Assembly (NCBI GenBank): GCA_035582835.1
Contig: JAYKAV010002386.1
Span: forward strand, 372,696 to 436,695
Source: Phoebastria nigripes
Taxonomy: Eukaryota; Chordata; Aves; Procellariiformes; Diomedeidae
DNA: 64,000 nucleotides
Reading direction: 5' to 3'
A program made the translations under genes and the position numbers. The notes under the pieces are model-generated. The model had not been told where the DNA came from, did no database searches, and was given only the letters and a program-made list of their open reading frames with translations. Every line of letters starts with the position of its first letter. Within the stretch, counting starts at the first letter, position 1. This document shows, piece after piece, positions 13,816 to 23,868 of the stretch.

Positions 13816-13863
13816 TTTCAGGTCCTTTTTCTCGTTGATTTTCAGGTCCTTTTCCAGTTTTCC
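13816..13863 (+). repeat. 24-bp tandem duplication, two copies
   Basis: TTTCAGGTCCTTTT occurs at 13816 and again at 13840, with CTCGTTGAT between the copies. The period is 24 bp. This is a small local duplication with no other context. Confidence 0.8.
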
Positions 13864-16069
13864 ATTTGCCTAAGTAATTCCTTCATCCCAGAGTTGACTC
13901 TCTTGATTTCTCAATTGATTGGAGCACTGCTGAAGCAAAGAGCAAGACTGGCAAAATTGGTCTCTGGAAAAGCACCCCAGTAATTTAATAAATAGCATAG
14001 AGTGGGTGTTGTTTAAAACCCGCCACACATTCAGTTCCTCATGGGCTTNGAACAGCCATATCGGTGGTGGTTTCTGTAGTTTAGTCCAGGAAATTCAGAC
14101 ACAGGCACAGTCGGCAGTAGCGGTGAGGGAGATGTCTATAAATGGATAAAAACACATTTACGTACCACTGCCAATACTTTTAACACAGCAAAGGTCTAAT
14201 TTCTGAGGTTTCCCTTCGAAGTGCGGGCTCAATAGCCTGCCTTGCNGGGCGTGCGCTAACTTATTTGCCCTATATTCATTACCGCATCCTGCAGGTCATT
14301 AATGGGTCACATTGGAGGTGCTGGAATGTCCTGTCTGAAGACCATTAGGGAGGTGCACACATGCCTCTCGGCCCCACGCACCTGTTCCTGCCCAAAACCT
14401 GCCCTGCAGCAACGCTGCCTGCACTGCTAGCATATAAAGCCTGCACCTCTCGTAGGGTTCCCCCCACACCCCCCCTGGTTTTACATGACCCGGGGGAGGC
14501 TGAATGCAAACAGGACCAGACCTGCCACGGGTCAAAGGAACGAGGCAATCAAGAAGGCAGAGTTTTCCCAAGGGGGGATGGACTTGCGGGCTGAGGGCCG
14601 GGATAATGAAACTGCTCGGGAGAAATGTCAGCTTAAATGAGTATGTGCAAAAAGCCGGTTATTGCAGAAGGACTAGTGGGCCGTGGCTGTTTGCAGGACA
14701 ACACGCTGGTTTGGTCTCGCCGACGGTTAGTTTGTAATGGTTACAAGGGTGACTGCTTGCCAATGTAAATAGATGGATAAACAAACGTGTAGGAGGGCAA
14801 CTGTGGATGTGAATAAGCCACTCTTTATTTAGAAGATGTGAGAAAACGTGTAGCTCTAATCAAATTTGCTGGGGAAGTGACTGTGGAGGAGATTCGGGTG
14901 TGATGAGGTAATGGAAATGTTTGTCTGGAGGAGAAGAGCAGCTGAGCACCATGGCGGAGACCCCNGGGGCAAGGGGGCAGGAGACCCTGCCAGGACTCTA
15001 TCCGTGGGTCCTATCCATCGGCGGTGGTGAAGGGCTTTGAGGGCGGTTGTCCCCATGCCACTTCCAGGGCTGAGGCTGTGGGGGCAGAACAGTGATTTTC
15101 GTGGCTGCAAACAGCCCTGGGGACCTGGCTGGTGGACAAAGGGAGGGTTTTTTTTGTTTCCTTCCTCTGGGGGCCTGGCCAACTGCTGTGCCAAGCTATG
15201 GGGGGTTGCGTGGAGCCTCCTCCTATTGCCCTCCCCACCGCTCGCCTATGAGGGTGACACGGGGTGAAGCATCCTTCCTCTGTTGGGTTGGGATGCTTCT
15301 CTGCAAGACTGGGTGGAAATCAAGAGCAGGCTGAAGCTCAGCAGAAAACTTTGCAGTTCTGTGCTAAATTTGTAGCCACTAGGACTAAGGGTGCTTTAAT
15401 TCAGTGAGTCATCGCTTGTTCTTATTAAAGAGTCTGTGGGGACAGCTTTTCTGGCACACATGGTGGGGTTGAGGTACAAAAGGGAGCTGCTGTGGTGCAT
15501 AGCCAAAGAACTGGTCCCAAAGGCATTACTCCAGCTGGAGGAGCTCGGAAAGGCATTTTCTTGCAAGAGGCGATTGATAGCCTGGGACCAAACAAGAGAG
15601 ACCTGGTCAGGAATGATGGTGCTCGTCTCAGGAGGGTCCTGCCCACAGGCTGGTGCAGGGAACGGAGCCATCCTGGCTGGGCACCCCATGGGGCAGGAGC
15701 TGGGGTGCCCCAGCTGTAGGACGTGGGAACACGGGCAGGATGGATGTGCCGATGGGGCTGGGAGAGTTGAGTGGAGAAGTGTGTCTTTCTCCTCGAGTTT
15801 CCCTTGTTAAGACAGGAAGATACAGGATTTCAGATCAGAGCATGCTTTCCACTCATCTTTTTTCCCCCTCCACCTGGCAAGCAGAAGCTTGTAGTTTGCT
15901 TTCTAGAGTCGATACCTAAGTGTGTATAAATAGATGATGTCTGAAGGGAAGAGCTTTAGAGAACGGTGATGTTTGCTGTGCTTTTGAACAGTTAGCTACT
16001 GTTGAGTTGCATTCAGAATAAGCAAATGGTTGCATGAGCACTCAGTAAAGCTATATTAGATAAAAGCAA

Positions 16070-16400
16070 GGTGCAGTGCCATGCAAGGCAATCAAAAAGA
16101 GGCATTCATATAGACTATCTTTTTACCAGTAACATTTTGCATGAAAATTAATTATATGTAAATACATAAAAAGTTAAACTGATGTTCACCTAATCTTCAT
16201 TGCTAATTGGAACTCCAAATAGCTGTATTATGTTTGATAACAGATTGATTGACCTGAGCAAAGCTTGCATATCTCTAGGATGGAGGCAATTGAATTATCA
16301 TTCAGAAAAATGCCAAGATGATTATATCATATCCCATAGTTCATAGATGCTTTCTTCAGTAGCATTGCCTTTAGTGTTCAATAGGTAGCAGTAGGCTCAG
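16070..16400. promoter_or_regulatory. Candidate conserved non-coding element (AT-rich, homeodomain/POU-like words)
   Basis: The block contains TTTTGCATGAAAATTAATTA at about 16135, followed by further TAAT/ATTA, GCTAATTGGA and GATTGATTGACC words. Dense, non-repetitive sequence of this kind is common in vertebrate intronic enhancers. Conservation cannot be tested from one sequence, so this is inference only. Confidence 0.25.
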
Positions 16401-17589
16401 TATTAATGTTGCTTTGATTATAATACGGCCTTTATGGATGCAGGAATAGGTTCAGAAAGCACCACATCCTGTACTGCAAGTCAGACTTGAAGACCTGATC
16501 CCATCCATCAGAGTGATGAAAACTTAAACTAAATTAGCTGTCAGCTTATTTTTTTTTTTTTTTTAAATGTTGAGTTGATGTCCAAAACCAGCACATATAA
16601 CAGCAGCATCCTTAAGAAGATGAGCAAGAATGATGGAAAACACAAACTTGCACATAAATTTCTTGGATTCAGTGTATACTTGCAACTGAGAGGAAGCGTT
16701 AGGCCACAGGGCACAAAGTGCCACATCTTTGTAGGTGGTCCAGAGCTGCAGTTTTCAGACAGGCACTCAGATGCTTTTTGTTGTTAATTTTCCTTTAGAA
16801 AAGTTTTAAGATCTCAGGTACACAGGGTAAAGAGATCTGAAGTTCCTCAGCAAAGGCAGCTGCAAGAGGATAATAGGACTGAGTCTAATTGGAATATTTT
16901 TGGCACTTTTCCTCTAAATAATTAACAACGTTGTTTTGATGAAGCTGAGCTGTTTTGCTGAGATGTTTTGATTTCAGGAGGGTTTTATTAGATTCTGAGA
17001 TTGAAGATGGACCCCCTCATCATCTACCACCCCATCACTTCTGAGGAGGTGGTAAGAGGCATGTTGGGGTGAGGAAGGGAGGGAAAGGGGAGAGAAATAG
17101 AAAATCTGACCTGTTCAGTCTGTTGTGTCCCATGTTGAGTTTCCCTGCTACTAGTTGTGCCTGTAAAGCTTCCAACTTACCAGGCACAGAGAGATTCCAA
17201 AAAGGTAAACTAAATTCAATTCTCAGCTCGAAAAAGTTTTTTGTCCTGGGGAAAAAATCTTTAATGAGCAGCTGCTCCTTCTTAGGCAGCTCAGAAACTT
17301 TGGGACTTGCCCTGAAGGATAGTATTGATGTCTCCATATTCAGAGGATTGACAGGAAAATGTCTTTTACCACGTTGGCAGGAGCGATCCCTTGGGTAGGA
17401 AGAGCTGATGTTAATATCTAAGGGAAATCCATGTTTCCTGGCTATAGTTTACCGAATGCAGCACACAGTAAAATCTTACCAGGTTGGCGGAGATTTTAGA
17501 TAAAATATGTTGTCAGATTACTCCAGCAGCTAAAATACGTAGGAAAACAACAGCTCTGTGGGCAATCTAGTGATTGAAATGTATTGAAG

Positions 17590-17618
17590 ATGTCTTCAGA
17601 CGGCTAGTCTGAAGACGT
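17590..17618. repeat. Short hairpin, 12-bp arms, 5-base loop
   Basis: ATGTCTTCAGAC and GTCTGAAGACGT flank GGCTA. Ten consecutive pairs are perfect and the outer two include one G-T type difference that would again fit CpG decay. It lies about 210 bp upstream of the larger inverted repeat at 17828-17908. Confidence 0.9.
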
Positions 17619-17827
17619 AGGGTGCATGCTTATAAGGTAAGACACCAGAGGCTAAACCTCCAGGGATAAAAACAGGGCTGCGATCTGTCCTCATTTGAGA
17701 GCCTGCTGCTGAAACGTGGTGCCGAGGAATGCTAGACCTGAAAGCTGGATGCCTGCAAGGACGGTGGTCACGTTGCATGCAGGGACCTGGATGGAGTGGC
17801 TGGATGGGTGTTCGTTGGCGGGCGNCA

Positions 17828-17908
17828 GACCCTGAGAACCAGGATAACGAAGACACCCAATGCCCGTTGGGCACATTGGGCGCCTTCGTTATCCCGGTTC
17901 TCGGGGTC
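17828..17908. repeat. Long near-perfect inverted repeat / hairpin
   Basis: Left arm 17828-17865 pairs with right arm 17869-17908 around a GTT loop. Pairing by hand gives 34 Watson-Crick pairs, one G-T wobble and three A-C mismatches across 38 positions, with a 2-base bulge (17873-17874). Core words are GAGAACCAGGATAACGAAG on the left and CTTCGTTATCCCGGTTCTC on the right. The wobble and two of the three mismatches are where a CpG in one arm is CA or TG in the other, so the repeat may once have been nearly perfect. An N sits just outside at 17825. Flanks beyond the arms do not match each other. It could be an inverted duplication, a hairpin RNA source or a small mobile-element fragment. Confidence 0.88.
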
Positions 17909-18607
17909 CTGCCAAAACCTGTGTTCAAAACCGTGTAGGGAAATGGTACCCAGTGTGAGCAAGTGATACCTTCTAGGAAAAGCCTGGAGCTGAGCATCAT
18001 TTCACAAGGCACGCATTGCATGCTGCTAAGTCTTTGTCCTTTTGAGAAACCAAATACATTGGTTGGGTTTCTTCAGCACAGTATAAATAAAGCTTCTGGT
18101 GACAAGGCTTGTGCCTTGGAGTCACCCATAAAGTCCTCATGAGAAGGAAGCCATGGCTGGCAGTGAGCAACCCCAGCTACTTATGGCGACTGGCTTTCAA
18201 AAGGTCTCTTTCTAAAGCGTTGCTAGTGTGCAACGAGTGATTTTTTTAGTCCAACATATTTCATAAACTTGGAAATGAGACTCAAGGAATAAATTTTCCT
18301 TTTGACAGCTGTCAGAGGGTCTCAATAGTTTCTCTATCAAATCTGTACCAACTCTTCAGTGAGCCTGAGAAATGATGGTTTGGGGCGTTATCTCCTTTCC
18401 CAAGCCTCCATTTGCACCGGCGCAGTATTGTCTTTCTCGCCAGGGACAGCAAACACGCGAGCAAGTGCTTCGAGCAGATGCTACTGCAAAGGTCACTGCG
18501 CTGTCATTCTTTTCAGCTGGAAGTGTACCTGCAATTTTAGGATTAGATTGAAATTTTACTTGACTTCTTTATAAATACACCCACATGGCAAATTCTTTTT
18601 CTTTCTT

Positions 18608-18659
<52 letters not shown>

Positions 18660-19074
18660 AAATGTCCTCTGATACAAAATAGAGGGCAGACAGAGGTGGC
18701 TGAGACATTGCCCATATCCTGGGCTCCCATGTTCATCAACAGTAGCTTTCTAGTCTTCTAAACGCCCATTTTTAGTGGAAAAACCGGAGACATAGACATA
18801 TGGACCTGGAAGCTAACACAGTTCCAGAGCCTGCCGAGCTCCTGGCATCCACCTGAGGTCTTCGGTCAGATGATTTCAGACCCATTTTTTTCCCCAGTGA
18901 GTTACTTCTCAATCCTCTAAAGTCCCTGATGTTCTTCAGTTTAGGGAAGATGCTCTGCGACCTCAGGTAGTCATCAAGAAGTCAGTGGATTTATATCAGC
19001 TGGAAATCTCACGGTGGTTAAAATAGTGCTGGGAGGATGGGAAGATTGTGAAGGCTTTGTCTGGGGTGTCCGTA
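17909..19074. other. Intronic sequence around a long poly-T tract
   Basis: Apart from the poly-T at 18609-18655, this stretch shows no gene. A phrase near 18979-19014 (AAGTCAGTGGATTTATATCA then GCTGGAAATCTC) resembles the same 'tgacttcagtggatttacaccagctga' type of old dispersed motif seen elsewhere in the window, but too weakly to annotate separately. Confidence 0.45.
18596..18655. repeat. (TTTC)n followed by about 46 T
   Basis: CTTTCTTTCT grades into an uninterrupted T run to 18655. Read on the minus strand this is a poly-A followed by (GAAA)n, which would suit the tail of a minus-strand retrocopy. The adjoining sequence (18656 onward) is not recognisable as an SINE or mRNA and no target-site duplication was identified. 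Confidence 0.95.
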
Positions 19075-19215
19075 CCTCCTGTCACCGCGACCTGGCTGCA
19101 GGCAGAAAACCAAGCTCTGTCTGCTTCACCTCTCTGGGTAAAGTGGGGATGTCAGCACCCGCAGTGGTAGCCTGGTTGAAGTCCTTTGAAGTCTTAAGAC
19201 AGAAGGATCCACACA
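19075..19215 (+). mobile_element. Possible MIR-like SINE remnant
   Basis: CACCTCTCTGGGTAAAGTGG and GGATGTCAGCACCC resemble the central MIR words (cctctctg...taaaatggggataatagcaccc). The later CCTTTGAAGTCTTAAGACAG resembles the 'gctttgaagtcctcagatgaaa' end. It is heavily diverged and weaker than the copies at 43214 and 54179. Confidence 0.4.
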
Positions 19216-19519
19216 TTATTGTCTATGTATTTGTCAAAACAGTCATCCTCATCTTTCACCTCTAATATGTCTGTGTTTAGCACTAAAGAAACAATGCACA
19301 TATTGAGGCTAACCATTTATGTAATAACAGAGTCAGTAGTTTACTGTCTTGAGCCTGCATGATACCGGCCCATGAGAGTTTTGAAAGCAAATGGTGTCCT
19401 TCCTCCTGTCCTCGCCCACAAGCAGGAGGAACTCCTAATCTCTGTTCTTGATAATGGCATTTACTATCTCTCAGTCTGGGAATCTATCATACACACATAA
19501 GAATAGCTCTGGGAATTAT

Positions 19520-19950
19520 TTCAGGAGTCCACCCCCTCACACCCAGTAGGATATCTTCACCATTTGTGGCAGAGTTTGCCTATTCAGTTTGTAAAAGTCT
19601 TCAACATGGGAAATTCCACAGGCTCCCTCAGCAAACCTGTCCAGGGTTATCTTTACCATTGGAAAAAAGCCTTCCCTAATGCCTATATTAGATTTTCCTT
19701 GCTGCAGTTTGAGCCTGTTGAGTTCCTGTTCTGCGCACTGTCATTGTGGAGAACAAATCAGTTCGTTTCTATTTGCAGCAACCTTTGATGTGTTTGCTGA
19801 CCTCAGAGCAAATCTGATCACTTCACTTTCCTCTCACAGGTCCAGATCTTTGATTATTCTTGTCCTCGTCAAAGTATTTCCTTCAGTCATCCGAATTTTT
19901 TGTTCCAAGTGCAGATTGCACAGATTTGGGGTTTTTTTTGTAACACTGGT
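19520..19950 (-). mobile_element. CR1-type LINE 3' end, minus orientation
   Basis: Read on the minus strand, this gives the familiar CR1 3' order: a segment ending in AGGAACTCAACAGGCTCAAA, then CTGCAGCAAGG, then a TTAGGGAAGGCTTTTTTCCA block, GGACAGGTTTGCTGAGGGAG, CCTGTGGAATTTCCC and finally GGTGAAGATATCCT leading to GGGGGTGGACTCC. The first part (about 19840-19880 on the plus strand) matches the CCTCTCACAGGTC-type word that marks the upstream portion. It has no coding remnant and is an old, 5'-truncated copy. No target-site duplication was expected or found for this element class. Confidence 0.82.
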
Positions 19951-22900
19951 TTGTTAGATACGTATGAGTTCAACTAAGGAGCATGTTTGGTTGACTGAAG
20001 TAGCTCATGAGTCTTGAAATTTTCTTTTATAGACTTGGTACTATCAGTCAAGTTGCCATTCTGTTAATTTCTTATGTCCTTATTTCACACTCTTACTACC
20101 CTATGAAATCAAGTCCTTATTTTTGAAGGTTGAAGCTTCTAGGAGTATTGGTGATCACTTGTTTTGTTTCCCTTTAAGATAAATGCTGTGTTTTCTTTCC
20201 ATTTTCAGATGACAGCAGGTGATCAGCAAGGGCATAACAGAATACGTACGTGTAAATCATAGGTATGGGGGGGGAAGTCTAAATGGCAAAAATCACAGGA
20301 TCCAGTAAACTCTGGATTCTACTTTAATGCCTGTGGTAGTCAGACTTTATCTGACCTGTCCCCNGTGGGATTTGCTTGTATGGCTGCTTTAGTTCCTAGC
20401 CCTTTTGTGCAGTAGTTTTCAACCTCTATTCATCAGTTTTACCTATGAGGTCTCTGCAAGAATAAGTCTAAAAAAAGCGAGCTCGTTGGCACTCAACTGA
20501 ACTGTGCATCTGTGGTTCTACTGGAAAGCTTTTAGGAACTGAAGTGTGAAAAAGGGTTAAAACCACCCTTCCGGTTGCCCAAAAGGTCCCTCCCCTTTCT
20601 AAAGTAAGTAAGTGCTGTTCACATTCTGTAGCTTGGCTCTAAGCCCCTTTCCTGGAGAAGCACTTCCCTTCATCCTCAGAGTTTCAGCAGAAAAAAAGAG
20701 TTTTAGATATTTTGATTCTGATCTGTCAATTGGAATAATTACTGTTATTTAAGTTCTCTGATGTGGAGAATGGACAAGATGTGCTAACCCTTGTTAGCTC
20801 TTTATTAAATGGGGTACTAAGACCAAGAATATTTTGTAGGGTAAGAATTTTTCGAGAGCAAATGTAGCCACGATTACAAATCTTTTTTTTTTTTTCCCCC
20901 CCCCCGTCTTCTTTTCGCTTTTCTGAAAGTGGAGGATGTTTTAACAATAAGCATACATTTTTAAATAATACAATGTGAAGAACACTTATATGTGTATGGA
21001 GTTGCACTTAAGTCATTTGCCAGACTGTGCAGGTTGTAAATGACTCCCTGTCACTTTGAAAAGCTGCTTTTCTACATCCTACAATAAAATAATTCACAAG
21101 GACACAGAACATTTGCAAATACTCACAGGGTACCATTCATGCAGAATGGCAGGTGAAGAAGGAGTCATAAATAATTACAGAGTCTTTTCTTTGCCTTCCG
21201 TGAGCTTGGGATCAGGACATGGTAACTAGCTGGCAAATGAAAACTGAGCTAAAAATATTTGCATAAATTATTGTTTCATGGCCATGAATGCTGAATACAC
21301 TGGGAACCTTTACAGCCTCTTTGAAGATCATTTGAAGCATATAAGGATAAACGATTTGGGGAGATAATGTGCAGCTAGCAATTTGACAAGATTTAGGTTT
21401 TGCTGCTCTAAAAGGCAAGTGTTTAAATATCTTTGTAATGTGCAAATGAAAAATCTTGACTTATTTATCGTATGAAGTTTGAAAGAGTGAGAAGGTTTGC
21501 TGAGACTCTGGGAAGTCTTGTAAATCCCCTGTAATAGGGGGCTTGCCATGACACTAATAAAAAGATGGCGACATATCCAGGTGCATTTATAGAGTGCATT
21601 TGTAAGGACTGAGTTGTCAGTTGACAGAAATGAGGGGGGATTTACTTGGGCAGAGGAGACCTGGTGGTTTTCTTGTTCTCCCTGTCAAGACAGAACTGAT
21701 GTCAGAGGCAATAGTCAAGTAAGCTTAGGGATGTTCAAAAACCAGTTGCATTTTCCTAACTTACTTGCTTAATTTAGCTACAGATAGTGGTATTTTGGTG
21801 CTAGCATGGGAGAGGTGGGGCCTCCCAGACCGTGGAGGTTCCCACCCCACCCTCGGCAGCACAGGTGAGTTTTAAGCATGAGGGACCTGCCTTGCTGAAT
21901 ACCAGGGACTTTATTCCTGGCAGTCCTGGCATATGAGGAGGTGACTTGGAAAGAGCTCTTGTAGCAATGCTGAAAGCCAGCGGCTGTGTTTAGCAGTCAG
22001 CATTTATTTGCAAACCCTGAAAAACTCTGTTATTTATCTGATTTTTCTTATTTTGAATCTTGTTCTTGGTAAACTGGTGGCTTTCAAGAGCAGTCAGTAA
22101 TAGTTAGATGCATTGGTTAGAGGGATGTTTTCTTTAATGTTTTTTAGGAGTGATGGGAGTAAACAGATGGATATGAAGAAAGTTTTCTATAGAGAAACTT
22201 CAAAGTTTTGCTTAGTCTGTAGGAAGTGAATCTGCAAATTGGAGCTGGAATTAATCAGTGATTTTTTTTGTGCAGTTGTCATAAACAGACTTGCTGGCAT
22301 GCAACAACAGCTTTGGTATTCTTTTGGGATAATTTTTTTGGTTTTGTTCAGGAATTAAAGCTGCTGTACCTGTAACTCTAAATATGTAATTTCAAAGAAT
22401 ACCATAAATTTCTTTGCCTGTTGGTATCTCAGGTTTGAAGAAGGATTGAATGTGAAGTTTTATTAACTGTAGCCCTAGCAATTTCAAAGATACTGGTTCT
22501 GCTGGAAGCTTTTCTGACAGGTCTTATTCATAATGGCCTAAATGTGTCCAAGACAGCATGATCTATAGCTTTTAATCAGCTAATGGATTGAACCTCACAG
22601 TGAAACTTAGCTCTATTCAGGCGAGTTAGAACAGAAAGGATTTTGCTATTTTACANTTTTCAGACGGGGACAAGTTTCTGAGGGAAGTGAATGACACAGC
22701 AATGTTATAACACAGAATAAAAGGTTGCGTTTAGCTCAACTTCACCGAAGCCTTTGTAATGGCCTTTGCCCTGGTTCTGTTTTAGGATTTTGGATCTTTA
22801 TACGGCTGTGTTTTGGTCCAGCTACGGGTAAGAGCAAGTAAGGCAGAGCAGAGGGTGATTACCACAATTCAGGGATGGATTTCCACTGTAAAGCTTTATA

Positions 22901-23512
22901 ATCCGTCCTTTTCCCCTGGACTGCAAGTTCAAATAGGTAAAAAAGACCNTGTGGAGAAATAGGCAGTGGTTGGGGTTGCTGCATTTTGTCCTGGTCGTTG
23001 CTGCAGCGCCGGGGGGGATGTGCTGTCGGGGGGAAGCAGGGAGGCATGGCCAGGGATGGCACCTTTGAGTTCAAATCCAGGTGTGTGGGGCGTGTGCCCC
23101 CTGAGACCATTCGGGAAGATATACGTATGCATGTACATGTACATAGGATGTCTGAAGCAGTATACTGGAGTTTGTACAAGTTCCCTTGTCAGGATTTCTT
23201 CATGTCTGAGAGCTCTTCATGTTGATTAATGAGGTTCCACATTTCCATTTTTAGTTCTTCTGTCAACCTTTTACTTTTGTCTTTTAGTCCAAACTTTCAA
23301 GACTGCGGAAAAGAAAAAGAAGAAAAGAAAAATCAGACAGGTTGATTTAGGTTTTGGGGAGTAGGAGTTGCTAAGGGATAGAGAGGAGGAGTCATTCTAC
23401 TTTGAGCAGAGTAAGAAGATGAAAATTGCCCTGTAAATATGAATTCATCAACTTTAACGTGTGTGTGATGAAGGCCCCAAGCTCTGTGTGTGTAGTCACA
23501 AGGTAAGACGAG
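19951..23512. other. Intronic sequence with an AT-rich candidate element at 20.93-21.50 kb
   Basis: There is no gene here. A T13C10 tract lies at 20883-20905. The block from about 20930 to 21500 is AT-rich and contains ATATTTGCATAAATTATT (21255-21272, a POU/octamer-like word). GC rises around 22960-23130, where overlapping frames on both strands are judged to be chance. Isolated N calls are at 20364, 22657 and 22949. Confidence 0.5.
20883..20905. repeat. T13C10 homopolymer junction
   Basis: A run of T passes directly into a run of C. Such tracts are length-unstable, and the exact counts may be sequencing-dependent. Confidence 0.9.
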
Positions 23513-23566
23513 CCTTTTTTTTTTTTTTTTTTCTCCTTTCCTTCCCCTTCTTCTTCTTCCTTTTTT
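23513..23566 (+). repeat. 54-base polypyrimidine tract
   Basis: Only C and T occur across 23513-23566, including T18 and (CTT)n. It could act as a cryptic splice-acceptor tract, but no suitable exon-like frame follows closely. Confidence 0.9.
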
Positions 23567-23600
23567 AAAAAATAAGTAAGGTACTGGCCTCAGGATTGGC

Positions 23601-23650
23601 CAGGTGATGTCCTGGGCAGGTGATGCAGGTGATGTCCTGGGCACAGCTGA
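23601..23650 (+). repeat. 25-bp tandem duplication, two copies
   Basis: CAGGTGATGTCCTGGGCA begins at 23601 and again at 23626. The first copy continues GGTGATG and the second CAGCTGATG. This is a young local duplication by its near identity. Confidence 0.9.
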
Positions 23651-23752
23651 TGGCGTTTGCAGCCACGCTTACTCTGGTGTAGGTTGGAGCTGGCTTGCCC
23701 ACCCTTCCAAATTCTGTGCCTGTAGGGTAAAACAGACTGTCTTCCCTTTAAA

Positions 23753-23868
23753 NNNNNNNNNNNNNNNNNNNNNNNNNNNNNNNNNNNNNNNNNNNNNNNN
23801 NNNNNNNNNNNNNNNNNNNNNNNNNNNNNNNNNNNNNNNNNNNNNNNNNNNNNNNNNNNNNNNNNNNN
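23753..23868. other. Assembly gap (116 N)
   Basis: The run of N is immediately followed by T17A8 (23869-23893) and preceded by CTTCCCTTTAA. The gap therefore probably hides a low-complexity or homopolymer tract. Its true length is unknown. Confidence 0.98.

Larger units (their letters stand above)
12241..17589. other. Intronic sequence; AT-rich candidate element at 16.07-16.40 kb
   Basis: This stretch alternates GC-rich blocks (14300-14600, 14940-15280 and 15400-15780) with AT-rich ones. Frames of up to 141 codons occur on both strands with no domain content. An A-run (about 18 A) lies at 13501-13518. The block around 16070-16400 is AT-rich and full of homeodomain-type words (see the separate entry). 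Confidence 0.5.

Noticed and set aside
17596..18021. 141-codon minus-strand frame through the inverted repeat
   Set aside because: The palindrome gives similar peptides on both strands, which explains matching frames without coding function.
20208..20263. Short exon-like segment after TTTCTTTCCATTTTCAG with a following GTATGG
   Set aside because: It is only about 55 bp, not in a useful phase, and the donor is weak. Such pairs arise often in introns.
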